A stretch of DNA of 36,901 nt, taken from contig QBMH01000023.1 in the NCBI GenBank assembly GCA_003249025.1, forward strand, positions 1 through 36,901. The letters run 5' to 3'. Positions 24,788 to 32,993 of this stretch are shown piece after piece (position 1 is the first letter of the stretch; each line of letters begins with the position of its first letter). Position numbers and translations under genes: made by a program. The notes beneath the pieces were generated by a model. That model saw only the letters and a list, made by a program, of their open reading frames with translations, did not search any database and was not told the DNA's origin. Source of the DNA: Leptolyngbya sp. (GTDB lineage: Bacteria > Cyanobacteriota > Cyanobacteriia > Leptolyngbyales > Leptolyngbyaceae).

Positions 24788-24808
24788 TTTTGAGTTTTGA
24801 GTTTTGAA
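24788..24808. repeat. heptanucleotide tandem repeat
   Basis: Three adjacent copies of TTTTGAG (the third ends in A) at 24788-24794, 24795-24801 and 24802-24808, in the 208-bp gap between the exonuclease gene and crhR. It resembles cyanobacterial STRR elements in its 7-nt period. Confidence 0.6.
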
Positions 24809-24889
24809 TTCTAAGACAAAGAAGTAGTGCCGTTTTAGAAAGTCATCTGGCGCATTTCAATTTCAAATTAGTCTAAACGTATTGGACAG

Positions 24890-24915
24890 AGAAAAGGCGC
24901 GAAATTTCGCGCCTT
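24890..24915 (-). terminator. intrinsic terminator of the rimO-crhR operon
   Basis: A perfect 22-bp palindrome (24894-24915; arm AAGGCGCGAAA) lies 28 bp after the crhR stop. Read on the minus strand the stem is followed by further T residues (TTTT in total at the 3' arm end), giving a strong terminator. Confidence 0.8.
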
Positions 24916-24943
24916 CATACGATGAATGAATTAAATTTTGACT

Positions 24944-26407
24944 TTACCGCTCAGGGTTTTGAGAACCGCCATTAGACGACGAGCGGTTAGAACTAGAAGC
25001 AGTTTGCCGCTGATTGCCACTCGGTTTTGACCGTTTGACGAGTTTAGGCTTGGGTGACGAGCTTCTGTCGTCATCATTGTAGTCTCCACCCGTTTCCTGA
25101 GAAGAACGCATCCATGCAGGTCTGATCTGGTCGTATGCCATTTGCAACGCGGCGGCTGCGATCGCGTGAGGCTCGTATTCTTCCGAAAGTTGCGCCACGA
25201 TTGGTAAGAATGAGGCCATCCGTTCGCCAGCCAACGCTTCTTTCAAGCTGTCTTGGAGCTTTTCGATCTGCCGCGCCTCAATTTGGGCACGAGTTGGAAT
25301 CGAGACAATCTCCAAGCGTTGACGAACATGATTTTCGATATCTCTCAGCTTCCGGCGATCCATGGAATGAACTAAGGTCAGCGCAACTCCTTCCTTGCCT
25401 GCTCGCCCGGTGCGACCGATCCGATGGACGTAGTTTTCTACGCTGTCGGGCAAATCGTAGTTAATCACATGGGTCAGGTCATCCACATGAATTCCACGGG
25501 CGGCAATATCGGTTGCCACAACCCACCGCACTTGACGCTGACGGAACCGGAGCAATAGACGCTCGCGCTGAGATTGGCTTAAATCGCCATGATATTCATC
25601 CACACTATGCCCTGCTGCTTGCAACTGACTGGTTAGATCAGCCGCTGCTTTACGGGTGCGGACAAAGATCAAAGCGGTATCGGGATCTTCTAGCTCAAGG
25701 ATTGGCAGAAGAGCGCGGGGCTTTGTCCAGCCGCGCGGAACCATGTAGGCAACTTGGTTAATCCGGCTGGGAGCGGCTTTAGGTTGCTCAATGGTGACCG
25801 TAACGGGCGATCGCAAAAACTTAGCGACCAATTTACGAACGGAGGGTTCCATCGTGGCGGAGAAAAACGCTGTTTGACGCTCAGTAGGGGCTTGATTCAG
25901 AATTTTTTCCACATCTTGAATAAAGCCCATATTCAGCATTTCATCGGCTTCATCCAACACCAACCATTGGACATTGTTGAGCTTCAGGTCACCCCGGCTC
26001 AACAAATCAAGTACCCGACCTGGCGTTCCCACAACCATTTGGGCACCGCGTTTTAAGCGGGAAATTTGAGGTTCAATCGCTTGCCCCCCATAAATGGACA
26101 CAATTTTCAGGCGGCGATCGTCATTAAAATCGCGAATTGCCTGACAAACCTGCATCGCCAATTCGCGAGTTGGAGTGAGAACGAGTGCCTGTACCACGGG
26201 GGACATCACATCGATTTGCTCCAAAATCGGCAAAGAAAATGCAGCCGTCTTTCCGGTGCCTGTTTGGGCTTGACCGACAACATCGCGACCCGCCAGCAAA
26301 TGGGGGATTGCTTCTGCTTGAATCGCAGTAGGCACAGTGAATCCAGTGGATTCTAGAAAGCGGACACGGGCATCAGACAGACCAAGGCTGTTAAACGAAA
26401 GGGTCAT
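24944..26407 (-). CDS. crhR: DEAD-box RNA helicase, CrhR type
   Basis: 487-aa ATP-dependent RNA helicase. All core motifs are present: Q motif with Q30, motif I AQTGTGKT (47-54), Ia PTRELA (79-84), Ib TPGR (128-131), II DEAD (152-155), III SAT (183-185), then ALIFVRTRK, TDIAARGIHV (V) and HRIGRTGR (VI). After about residue 360 comes the extension seen in CsdA/CrhR-type helicases, ending in a Gly/Ser/Asn/Lys-rich tail likely to bind RNA. Synechocystis CrhR is a redox- and cold-responsive helicase that unwinds and anneals RNA and lies directly downstream of rimO; the same order here supports the symbol. A GGAG ribosome site precedes the ATG. Confidence 0.93.
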   Translation of the reverse strand: MTLSFNSLGLSDARVRFLESTGFTVPTAIQAEAIPHLLAGRDVVGQAQTGTGKTAAFSLPILEQIDVMSPVVQALVLTPTRELAMQVCQAIRDFNDDRRLKIVSIYGGQAIEPQISRLKRGAQMVVGTPGRVLDLLSRGDLKLNNVQWLVLDEADEMLNMGFIQDVEKILNQAPTERQTAFFSATMEPSVRKLVAKFLRSPVTVTIEQPKAAPSRINQVAYMVPRGWTKPRALLPILELEDPDTALIFVRTRKAAADLTSQLQAAGHSVDEYHGDLSQSQRERLLLRFRQRQVRWVVATDIAARGIHVDDLTHVINYDLPDSVENYVHRIGRTGRAGKEGVALTLVHSMDRRKLRDIENHVRQRLEIVSIPTRAQIEARQIEKLQDSLKEALAGERMASFLPIVAQLSEEYEPHAIAAAALQMAYDQIRPAWMRSSQETGGDYNDDDRSSSPKPKLVKRSKPSGNQRQTASSSNRSSSNGGSQNPER

Positions 26408-26523
26408 TGAATCTCCTATAAATTAAATATCAGAAATGAGATGGGGATCAAAAAGCTTAAACGTCAGGAAAACAACCCGACAAAGCCACAACTCTCGAAG
26501 AGTCGCTTTTAGAATGCAGCGAT
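26408..26523 (-). promoter_or_regulatory. rimO-crhR intercistronic leader
   Basis: 116 nt separate the two genes. On the minus strand there is a small hairpin (ACTCT/AGAGT with 3-nt loop, 26491-26503) and then an AU-rich stretch (GATATTTAATTTATAGGAG) just before crhR. In Synechocystis the equivalent operon RNA is processed between the genes; this layout would allow the same, but that is inference. Confidence 0.4.
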
Positions 26524-27879
26524 TTATGGGGTAGCTAAAGGTTGATGGTTGAATAAATCTGCTGCGGTTGCGATATGACCATATAGGTCATATTCACTGG
26601 CATTGTCTATGGCGACTGGCACCAAAGACCCTAAACTCGCTTCACCAGAAACGTATACTAAGCCATCAACCTCTGGCGAGAAACGAGATGAGCGACCGAG
26701 CAATTCCCCAGTTTCAGGGTTTTCCTGCTCAATCAACACATTGACAACCTTGCCAATTTCCTGGTGATTCTTCTTAAGAGAAATCGGCTGCTGAACCTGC
26801 ATTAAGGTTTGACGGCGCTGGTTCATCACAGCTTGAGGAAGTTGGTTTGGAAGAGTATGGGCTGGAGTTCCCTCCTCCGGGGAAAACGTAAACACGCCCA
26901 CATGATCGAATTCATGTCTTTGAACAAACTCTAGCAAATGCTGGAAATGTTCGTCTGTTTCACCGGGGAAGCCCACGATAAAAGTGGTTCGCAAAACAGC
27001 GTTAGGAACGGACTCCTTAATCCGATTAATGATCGTATCATTCACCTGCCCTTGCCAAGGACGATTCATCGATCGCAGCATCTCCGGGTGAGAGTGTTGC
27101 AGCGGCAAATCCAAATATGGCAAGATGTTTGGCGTTTCTTGAATTGCGGCAATCACTTCGGGCGTTAACCCCGTTGGGTAAGCATAGTGAATCCGAATCC
27201 AGGGAACCGCTACTTTACCCAGTGCCCGTAAAAGCTCAGCCAGTTTGGGCTTGCCATAAATGTCGGTGCCATAGTTGGTCGTAATTTGGGAGATCAAGAT
27301 TAGCTCTTGCACTCCTTCCAATGCCAACCGTTCAGCTTCCGCCACAATGGATTCGATGGTGCGCGATCGCTGATTTCCACGCAAGTGAGGAATAATGCAA
27401 AAGGCACAGCGATAATCACAGCCTTCCGCCACCCGCAGATAGGCAACGCCCTCGGTCGTCGTCCGATAGCGAGGAGTGGTTTCATCTGCGATGTAGGTGG
27501 GCTGCAAAGAAATCTCTGTAACCCGTTCTCCAGTTTGAGTCCGCTGAATCACATCGACGATTTTGTGATAGTCACCTGTTCCCACCAAAGCAACGGCTTC
27601 GGGCAACTCGTCCAGTAACTCTTGTTTGAAGTGCTGCGCCATGCAGCCTGTGATCACAATTTTTTTATCCGCTTCAGCGAGTTCAACCAAGGTGCGAACC
27701 GATTCTTCGCGAGCCGCTTGAATGAAGCTACAGGTGTTAACAATAACGTAATCTGCTAATTCCTCATTGGCATCGACCGAGTAGCCAGCCTGGACAAGGA
27801 GACCCAGCATATGCTCAGTATCAATCCGATTTTTCTCACAGCCTAGATGTGAGACAGCAATTGTTGGCTTAGTGCCCAT
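26524..27879 (-). CDS. rimO: ribosomal protein S12 methylthiotransferase RimO
   Basis: 451-aa radical-SAM enzyme that adds a methylthio group to an aspartate of ribosomal protein S12. The N-terminal UPF0004 domain supplies three Cys ligands for the auxiliary cluster (C14 in [12 protein letters not shown]50 in NTCSF, C79 in TGCMA). The radical-SAM motif is CDYRCAFC (C154, C158, C161), followed by [13 protein letters not shown]-terminal TRAM domain (about 375-440) begins near [11 protein letters not shown]. The SHLGC start and the S12-type sequence favour RimO over MiaB. It is the promoter-proximal gene of the operon with crhR. Confidence 0.95.
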   Translation of the reverse strand: MGTKPTIAVSHLGCEKNRIDTEHMLGLLVQAGYSVDANEELADYVIVNTCSFIQAAREESVRTLVELAEADKKIVITGCMAQHFKQELLDELPEAVALVGTGDYHKIVDVIQRTQTGERVTEISLQPTYIADETTPRYRTTTEGVAYLRVAEGCDYRCAFCIIPHLRGNQRSRTIESIVAEAERLALEGVQELILISQITTNYGTDIYGKPKLAELLRALGKVAVPWIRIHYAYPTGLTPEVIAAIQETPNILPYLDLPLQHSHPEMLRSMNRPWQGQVNDTIINRIKESVPNAVLRTTFIVGFPGETDEHFQHLLEFVQRHEFDHVGVFTFSPEEGTPAHTLPNQLPQAVMNQRRQTLMQVQQPISLKKNHQEIGKVVNVLIEQENPETGELLGRSSRFSPEVDGLVYVSGEASLGSLVPVAIDNASEYDLYGHIATAADLFNHQPLATP

Positions 27880-28290
27880 GCAGCTAGTAATAATCCTATG
27901 AAGGGGTGGTCAGTCGTCGGACTTTGGCGATCGCGTCGCGACGGACTTATCCCCTCGCATCAAACCTATTAGCGCCAGCTAGTTAGTTTCTGAGTGCAAT
28001 CGCTCAGACAATGTTGAATCTGTATTCTAACTTAAAAGTGAAAATATTACGATACTTTACGAGATAAAGTTTTTCTCTCGAATCAGCAAGTGAAATCTTA
28101 ACGCATTTAGAAGAGCGCTACGATTTACTGCAAGGATCGTTCCAGTGAAACGCTATTATTTGGATAGAGCAGAAGCAGTCAAGATTAAGGATGATTGTCA
28201 GGGTAGACCCTGTATCATGCAGACGTTTTTCACCTGTCACTTATCCCCTCTTCCCTGCAATCTGCCACAATTGATCCTTTTCAGATTCAG
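27880..28290. other. divergent regulatory region between rimO and btpA
   Basis: 411 bp without a gene. A perfect inverted repeat CAGGGT-AG-ACCCTG lies at 28199-28212, about 80 bp before btpA, and could be an operator or a small hairpin in the btpA leader. The part nearer rimO has a GC-rich HIP1 cluster and the centre is AT-rich. I see no clear promoter pair. Confidence 0.45.
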
Positions 28291-29157
28291 ATGAGTCCGA
28301 TTTATAACCACGTGGACTTAATCCAAACGTTTAAAACCTCAAATCCAGTGATTGGCGTTGTTCATCTACTGCCGTTGCCCACATCGCCTAAATGGGGAGG
28401 TAGCCTTAAAACGGTGATAGACCGTGCCGAGCAAGAGGCGGTGGCTCTGGCATCAGGCGGAGTCGATGGCATTATTGTAGAAAACTTTTTCGATGCGCCA
28501 TTTACCAGCGGTCAAGTTGACCCGGCAGTAATCAGTGCCATGAGCCTGATTGTGCAGCGGTTAATGCATATGGTAACCCTGCCGATTGGCATCAATGTGC
28601 TGCGAAATGACGCTCAGAGTGCGTTGGCGATCGCCACCTGTACTAATGCCCAGTTTATTCGGGTCAATGTACTTACAGGAGTTATGGCAACTGATCAAGG
28701 CTTAATTGAAGGCTGTGCTTACGAACTATTGCGCTATCGTCGAGCATTAAGCAGCGATGTCAAAATCTTTGCAGATGTCTTAGTGAAACATGCCCGTCCG
28801 CTGAGTTCTCCGAACCTGACTGTTGCCGTGCAAGATACGATTGAACGGGGGCTTGCCGATGCGATTATTTTATCGGGTTGGTCAACGGGAAGTCCTCCCA
28901 GTTTGGAAGATTTGGAACTTGCCAAAGCCGCAGCCAATAATACTCCTGTGTTCATCGGAAGTGGCGCAGATTGGGAAAATGTGGCTACTTTGATGCAGGC
29001 GGCTGACGGAGTGATTACCTGTAGCTCGTTGAAACGCCATGGTCGTCGAGATCAACCGATTGATCCTATTCGAGTCAGTCGGTTTGTGGAAGCTGTGCGT
29101 CGGGGTGTCCCTATTGATGAGCCTCAATCCCTTCCCTCTGTTCGCCTGCACTCTTAA
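28291..29157 (+). CDS. btpA: photosystem I biogenesis protein BtpA
   Basis: 288-aa TIM-barrel-like protein (BtpA/SgcQ family). In Synechocystis BtpA is a peripheral thylakoid protein required to stabilise PSI reaction-centre proteins, especially at low temperature. Characteristic segments are VIGVVHLLPLPTSPKWGG (near residue 20), GGVDGIIVENFFDAPF, GINVLRNDAQSALAIA, FIRVNVLTG, ILSGWSTG and DGVITCSSLKRHG, which give the barrel strands and phosphate-binding loops of the family. The enzymatic activity, if any, is unknown. It is 26 bp upstream of a secreted thioredoxin gene with a good ribosome site, so the two are probably cotranscribed. Confidence 0.94.
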   Translation: MSPIYNHVDLIQTFKTSNPVIGVVHLLPLPTSPKWGGSLKTVIDRAEQEAVALASGGVDGIIVENFFDAPFTSGQVDPAVISAMSLIVQRLMHMVTLPIGINVLRNDAQSALAIATCTNAQFIRVNVLTGVMATDQGLIEGCAYELLRYRRALSSDVKIFADVLVKHARPLSSPNLTVAVQDTIERGLADAIILSGWSTGSPPSLEDLELAKAAANNTPVFIGSGADWENVATLMQAADGVITCSSLKRHGRRDQPIDPIRVSRFVEAVRRGVPIDEPQSLPSVRLHS

Positions 29158-29183
29158 TTTGCATCTTTGAAGGAACTTGATAT

Positions 29184-29606
29184 ATGAATCGTCCAATTTA
29201 CGCGATCGCGGCATTTAGTCTGGCTATCAGCACAACCGCAATGTTTGTTGACTCGTCTGCTATCAGCGCTAAACCTAAACCCGCTGAAGCGCCAATCAGT
29301 CTTGCCGATAGCAAAGCATTAACAGACTTAGCCCTGCACTTAAAGAAGATCAACGCCAAAATGTATGGCGCGTATTGGTGCCCCCACTGTCAGCATCAAA
29401 AAGAAATGTTTGGCAAGTCTGCCATTCAATCGATTAACTATATTGAATGTGATCCCCGTGGTGCAAATGCTAAGCCCAGCCTATGTAAAGCCGCCAAAGT
29501 AACCGGATACCCCACATGGGAAATCAATGGTAAACAATATGTTGGAGTACAGTCCTTAGAAGAATTAGCAAAATGGTCTGGCTATAAAGGAACAAACAAG
29601 TTTTAA
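29184..29606 (+). CDS. small secreted thioredoxin-like protein, free-standing VKOR-type Trx domain
   Basis: 140 aa. A signal peptide (about 1-29, MNRPIYAIAAFSLAIS, cleavage near AISA) directs it to the lumen or periplasm. The mature domain has the redox motif WCPHC (C66/C69), a second Cys pair (C89/C101) and the cis-Pro loop GYPTWEI (P110). It matches the C-terminal thioredoxin domain of the VKOR fusion at 31085 almost segment for segment: KMYGAYWCPHC, the HQKE/DQKE-LFGK stretch and the SGY ending. It probably exchanges disulfides in the lumen, perhaps with a separate VKOR or as a reductant. AAGGAAC before the ATG supports the start. Confidence 0.85.
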   Translation: MNRPIYAIAAFSLAISTTAMFVDSSAISAKPKPAEAPISLADSKALTDLALHLKKINAKMYGAYWCPHCQHQKEMFGKSAIQSINYIECDPRGANAKPSLCKAAKVTGYPTWEINGKQYVGVQSLEELAKWSGYKGTNKF

Positions 29607-29712
29607 TAAACTTAGTCGCTTGATGTTAATGAATGCTGGCAATGAAAATATCCGTGTAACGGTTCAGAAATGTCCTGACTGCCATTGATAGCGAGGCTAT
29701 AAGGTGTTCAGA

Positions 29713-30585
29713 ATGAAGTTTTCTTTTTTACTCCTGCTTTTGTATCTGACTGGTTGTTCGCTCAAGCGGCTAACTGGGAATCAGATACCACCTCAAGCAG
29801 ATATGCACATAGCCTCAGGCATACCCGCTTCAGATATGCCATGTGTTCCTATTCAACCGTCGAAGCAATCGGAACTTTCAATTAGAGAAAATATTTACTC
29901 AGAAGCAGGAAGTAATTTCTCTTCTGAGAATTTTGCGAAACTGGAAACTTACTACAATACTTATCGCCAACAAAAAAGTCGGACACCCAGCGGAGTATGG
30001 AAGTTATGGTTTTTTTATCGTGGAATTGGCTCTAATGAGCCATCTACTAAAAATTCCGAAGAAAATTGGATAAAAATTGAGCAAAAAGCACTTAGATGGA
30101 TCAAGGCATCTCCTAAATCTCCTGCTCCTTACATTTTTTACAGTCAGTTGCTGATAGGACGTGCTTTTCACTTTAGAGGAGAAGATGTTGCCAGAAAAGT
30201 TCCACCTGAAGCATGGAAACCCTTTCATGAAAATATTGAATTAGCAAGAAGGGTTTTAGAAGAAAGCAAAGAAATTGCTAGTACAGACCCTGAATGGTAC
30301 GCCACGATGCTAGACATAGCGCCGCTCCAGAGTTGGAGTAAGGAGGAAGTTAGAAATTTACTGCACGAAGCCTTGGCTAAGGAGCCTTACTACTACGGAA
30401 CATATTTTAATGCTGCTTCATACTTACTACCAAAATGGAGCGGTAGCTTTGAGGAAGTTAAGCAGTTTGCAACGGATGCAACAAACATCACTCGTAAATG
30501 TGAAGGTCACTCGATGTATGCTCGCATTTACTGGTGGGCGATCGACGATAATGCTGAATTTATAAAAGAACTTCCCGACGCTTGA
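29713..30585 (+). CDS. lipoprotein with DUF4034-like domain, ends at an in-frame TGA
   Basis: 290 aa from ATG 29713 (AAGGTG at 29701-29706; the GTG at 29704 is less likely). A lipoprotein signal is clear: MKFSFLLLLLYLTGCSLK with lipobox LTGC. The rest is helical, TPR-like in look, with GVWKLWFFYRGIG, SPAPYIFYSQLLIGRAFHFRG, YYYGTYFNAASYLLPKWSG and MYARIYWWA, which I associate with DUF4034 proteins (from memory). Translation stops at TGA 30583-30585, but the same frame continues openly to 30879 with sequence that reads like the missing C-terminus. The gene is more AT-rich than its neighbours. Function unknown. Confidence 0.7.
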   Translation: MKFSFLLLLLYLTGCSLKRLTGNQIPPQADMHIASGIPASDMPCVPIQPSKQSELSIRENIYSEAGSNFSSENFAKLETYYNTYRQQKSRTPSGVWKLWFFYRGIGSNEPSTKNSEENWIKIEQKALRWIKASPKSPAPYIFYSQLLIGRAFHFRGEDVARKVPPEAWKPFHENIELARRVLEESKEIASTDPEWYATMLDIAPLQSWSKEEVRNLLHEALAKEPYYYGTYFNAASYLLPKWSGSFEEVKQFATDATNITRKCEGHSMYARIYWWAIDDNAEFIKELPDA

Positions 30586-30879
30586 CAAGTGACTGTAAGC
30601 AAAACTGGGCAATCTGCCATATTCAGTAAAGAAAGTAAAGTTGATTGGAAAAAAATAAGCCAGGGATTTGAGGACATTGTTGCACGTTACCCTGATGCTT
30701 GGAACTTAGCCAATTACGCTAGATTTGCGTGTCTTGCTGAGGATAAAGCAAAATCTAAAGCGTTGTTGAATCAATCGTTGATGGATAAATTAGCCTCAGG
30801 TCTGGTTGACGAATTACCAGAAGCCTACCCCTCAATTAATTTCTCAGCTTGTTACGGGTTCTCACGCGACCCAGACTAA
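30586..30879 (+). pseudogene. in-frame continuation of the DUF4034-like lipoprotein after the TGA
   Basis: This open stretch is in the same frame as the preceding gene and is separated from it only by the single TGA. It encodes 97 residues including FEDIVARYPDAWNLANYA and RFACLAEDKAKSKALL, a TPR-like end that completes the helical repeat pattern. A GTG at 30589 lacks a ribosome site, so independent translation is unlikely. Either the gene is broken by a nonsense mutation, the TGA is a sequencing error, or it is read through (the next base is C, a leaky context). Full length would be about 388 codons. Confidence 0.6.
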
Positions 30880-31084
30880 AATCTCGCGACAAGCTTTCTG
30901 GTTTCTGTAAAGTATGGCTTATTCGTTCGATAGAAGAACGCCGATGTTATCAGCAGGTTGTTTTCTGTCCCACTTTTTCAAAGATCATTCAGATGAATTG
31001 AAAAACACAATTTGGAACAGGATGAGGCAAAATAAAGACGAGATTCCTATAGTGGGATTGTGATTAATCGTATGGGGTTGAGCT

Positions 31085-32068
31085 ATGTCTAGTCTTGTGG
31101 GTCGTCGTCGTAATGTTCCGTGGATTCATCGCTGGTCACGCCAAATTATTGGGGCGATCGCAATCCTAGGCACGATTAATACCGCATACATTACCATCAC
31201 CAAACTTTCAAAAACCGTTGCCGCCTGTCCCACAAGTGGCTGCGAACGAGTTTTAGACAGCCCCTACGCCACCATATTTGGGTTGCCCCTGGCTCTGTTT
31301 GGGTTAGCAGCCTATGTGGGAATGGCAATCTTTGCGCTAGCTCCCCTAGCCGTGAACCCGGAACAAAATCGAAAACTGCGAGCTAATCTAGAAAGCGTAA
31401 CTTGGCGACTGTTGTTCATTGGCGCAACTGCCATGACTGTCTTCAGTGGCTACCTGATGTATATCATGGGGTCGCAGTTCGTCTCAAAATTTGGTGCAGG
31501 CGGGATTTGCTATTACTGCATTGCCTCCGCCCTATTTGCGCTCAGCATGTTTGTCCTCACCCTAATTGGACGGGATTGGGATGATGTCGGTCAGCTTTTC
31601 GTGTTGGGGATCATTACTTTAATGGTTACCTTAATCGGAACTTTGGTAGTGTATGCGCCCATTAGTAACACTACTGCAACGCCTCAAGTGACTGCATCAG
31701 GTAATGTCGGTGCCCCTATTGTCAACACGTCCTCAACCGCTGAGATTGAATTGGCAAAGCATTTGAAGCAGATTGGCGCAAAAATGTATGGAGCCTACTG
31801 GTGCCCTCATTGCCACGATCAAAAAGAATTGTTTGGCAAAGAAGCCGCCGCAATTTATCCCTATGTTGAATGTGCGCCGGATGGAGTGAACTCCAAAACA
31901 GAAGTCTGTCAAGAAATTGCACCCAAAATTGAGAAGCAAACGGGGCAAAATTTTGGCTTTCCGACGTGGGAAATTAAAGGTCAGTATTTGACAGGCACTC
32001 AGCAATTAACTGATCTGGCAACCAAGTCAGGCTATCAGGGACCGCGCAATTTTAAGAATGGAGCATAG
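31085..32068 (+). CDS. vitamin K epoxide reductase-thioredoxin fusion (LTO1-type)
   Basis: 327-aa membrane protein that makes disulfides in the thylakoid lumen/periplasm and passes electrons to quinone. The VKOR part has helices at about 20-40, 62-88, 107-130, 140-162 and 170-192, the loop pair C48/C53 with nearby S58, and the CYYC active site (C142/C145). A linker of about 25 residues leads to the thioredoxin domain (about 216-327) with WCPHC (C240/C243), extra cysteines C263/C275 and the cis-Pro loop FGFPTWEI. Plants (LTO1) and cyanobacteria share this fusion; in Arabidopsis it is needed for photosystem II assembly. Its 3' end is 8 bp from convergent rnhA. Confidence 0.95.
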   Translation: MSSLVGRRRNVPWIHRWSRQIIGAIAILGTINTAYITITKLSKTVAACPTSGCERVLDSPYATIFGLPLALFGLAAYVGMAIFALAPLAVNPEQNRKLRANLESVTWRLLFIGATAMTVFSGYLMYIMGSQFVSKFGAGGICYYCIASALFALSMFVLTLIGRDWDDVGQLFVLGIITLMVTLIGTLVVYAPISNTTATPQVTASGNVGAPIVNTSSTAEIELAKHLKQIGAKMYGAYWCPHCHDQKELFGKEAAAIYPYVECAPDGVNSKTEVCQEIAPKIEKQTGQNFGFPTWEIKGQYLTGTQQLTDLATKSGYQGPRNFKNGA

Positions 32069-32076
32069 TTTTTTAT

Positions 32077-32970
32077 TCAACTCACGCGTTCCAACTGCCA
32101 AAGGATCTGATTTCCTTCGCGGCGAACGCGGGAAACTGCCCAGTTACGCCAGACCCAGTTATCCCCCCGGCTGGTGACGGCGCTGGCATTTACATCCATT
32201 AAGTCTGCCAGTTCTGAACTAGTGATGAAATATCCTTTTTCGGCAATTTCATCGGCAATCCGCAGGGCTTCAACGGTGTCGCGCAGTTGAGCGACTTTGA
32301 CCTCGCGCAGATCGCCGTCAACCGTATCGGGTGTAAAAGAGGAGTGTGCGTCTGTCATCGGTTCAAGAGTTGCAACATCGGTGAGTAGGGGAGCAGACTG
32401 GGTTAGGTTGAGCTTTAAAACGGCTGACTCAGTTTGAACCGATTTGAGCAAAGTTTTTACAGTTAGAGGTTCGGTTTTGTCCGAAGTTATGTCAGAAGTT
32501 ATTGTCTGATTGCTTTGAGCTTGGGCAAGCGTGGGATTTTTACCGAGGCTAAAAGCACGGGCGATCGCGTCACATCGTTCATTGCCTTCGTTGCCAGCAT
32601 GGGCACGCACATAGCGCCATTGCACCTGACTGGAGTTTAAAAGATCTAACTCTTGCCACAGATCTTTGTTGACCACATCTTTACCCGTGGAGGTTTTCCA
32701 GCCCTTTTTCTTCCAACCTTTAATCCACTCAGTAATTCCTTTTCTGACATATTCACTATCGGTATAGAGTTCAATCGCGTCCGTGGGGTGATCGGTAAAA
32801 AACTTGAGTGCTGCGATCGCGGCTTGCATTTCCATCCGGTTATTGGTGGTTTGCCGATCTGCGCCCCCCAGTTCATGGCGAGAGCCATCCTTAAAATAAA
32901 CCACCACTCCCCACCCGCCTGGTCCTGGATTGCCACTACAAGCGCCATCGGTATAAATGCTTTGAATCAT
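32077..32970 (-). CDS. rnhA: ribonuclease HI with C-terminal extension
   Basis: 297 aa from the ATG at 32970. Residues 1-140 are RNase HI, which cuts the RNA strand of RNA/DNA hybrids (R-loops, primers). Active-site residues are intact: D8 in YTDGACSGNPG, E47 in TTNNRMEMQA, D71 in LYTDSEYV and D134 in ERCDAIA, with H124 in RAHAGNEGN. A low-conservation linker (about 141-225) follows, then a 70-residue C-terminal domain (ADEIAEKGYFITSSELADLM; RGDNWVWRNWAVSRVRREG) that looks like a DNA/RNA-binding helix-turn-helix. Longer in-frame starts at 32982 and a TTG at 32997 exist, but GGAT just before 32970 and the normal N-terminus favour it. Confidence 0.92.
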   Translation of the reverse strand: MIQSIYTDGACSGNPGPGGWGVVVYFKDGSRHELGGADRQTTNNRMEMQAAIAALKFFTDHPTDAIELYTDSEYVRKGITEWIKGWKKKGWKTSTGKDVVNKDLWQELDLLNSSQVQWRYVRAHAGNEGNERCDAIARAFSLGKNPTLAQAQSNQTITSDITSDKTEPLTVKTLLKSVQTESAVLKLNLTQSAPLLTDVATLEPMTDAHSSFTPDTVDGDLREVKVAQLRDTVEALRIADEIAEKGYFITSSELADLMDVNASAVTSRGDNWVWRNWAVSRVRREGNQILWQLERVS

Positions 32971-32993
32971 TCCATCATCCATTATGAAAGCAG

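Noticed and set aside
24894-24915. Palindrome as a regulator-binding operator
   Set aside because: Its position just after the crhR stop, with a following T-run on the minus strand, fits an intrinsic terminator better.
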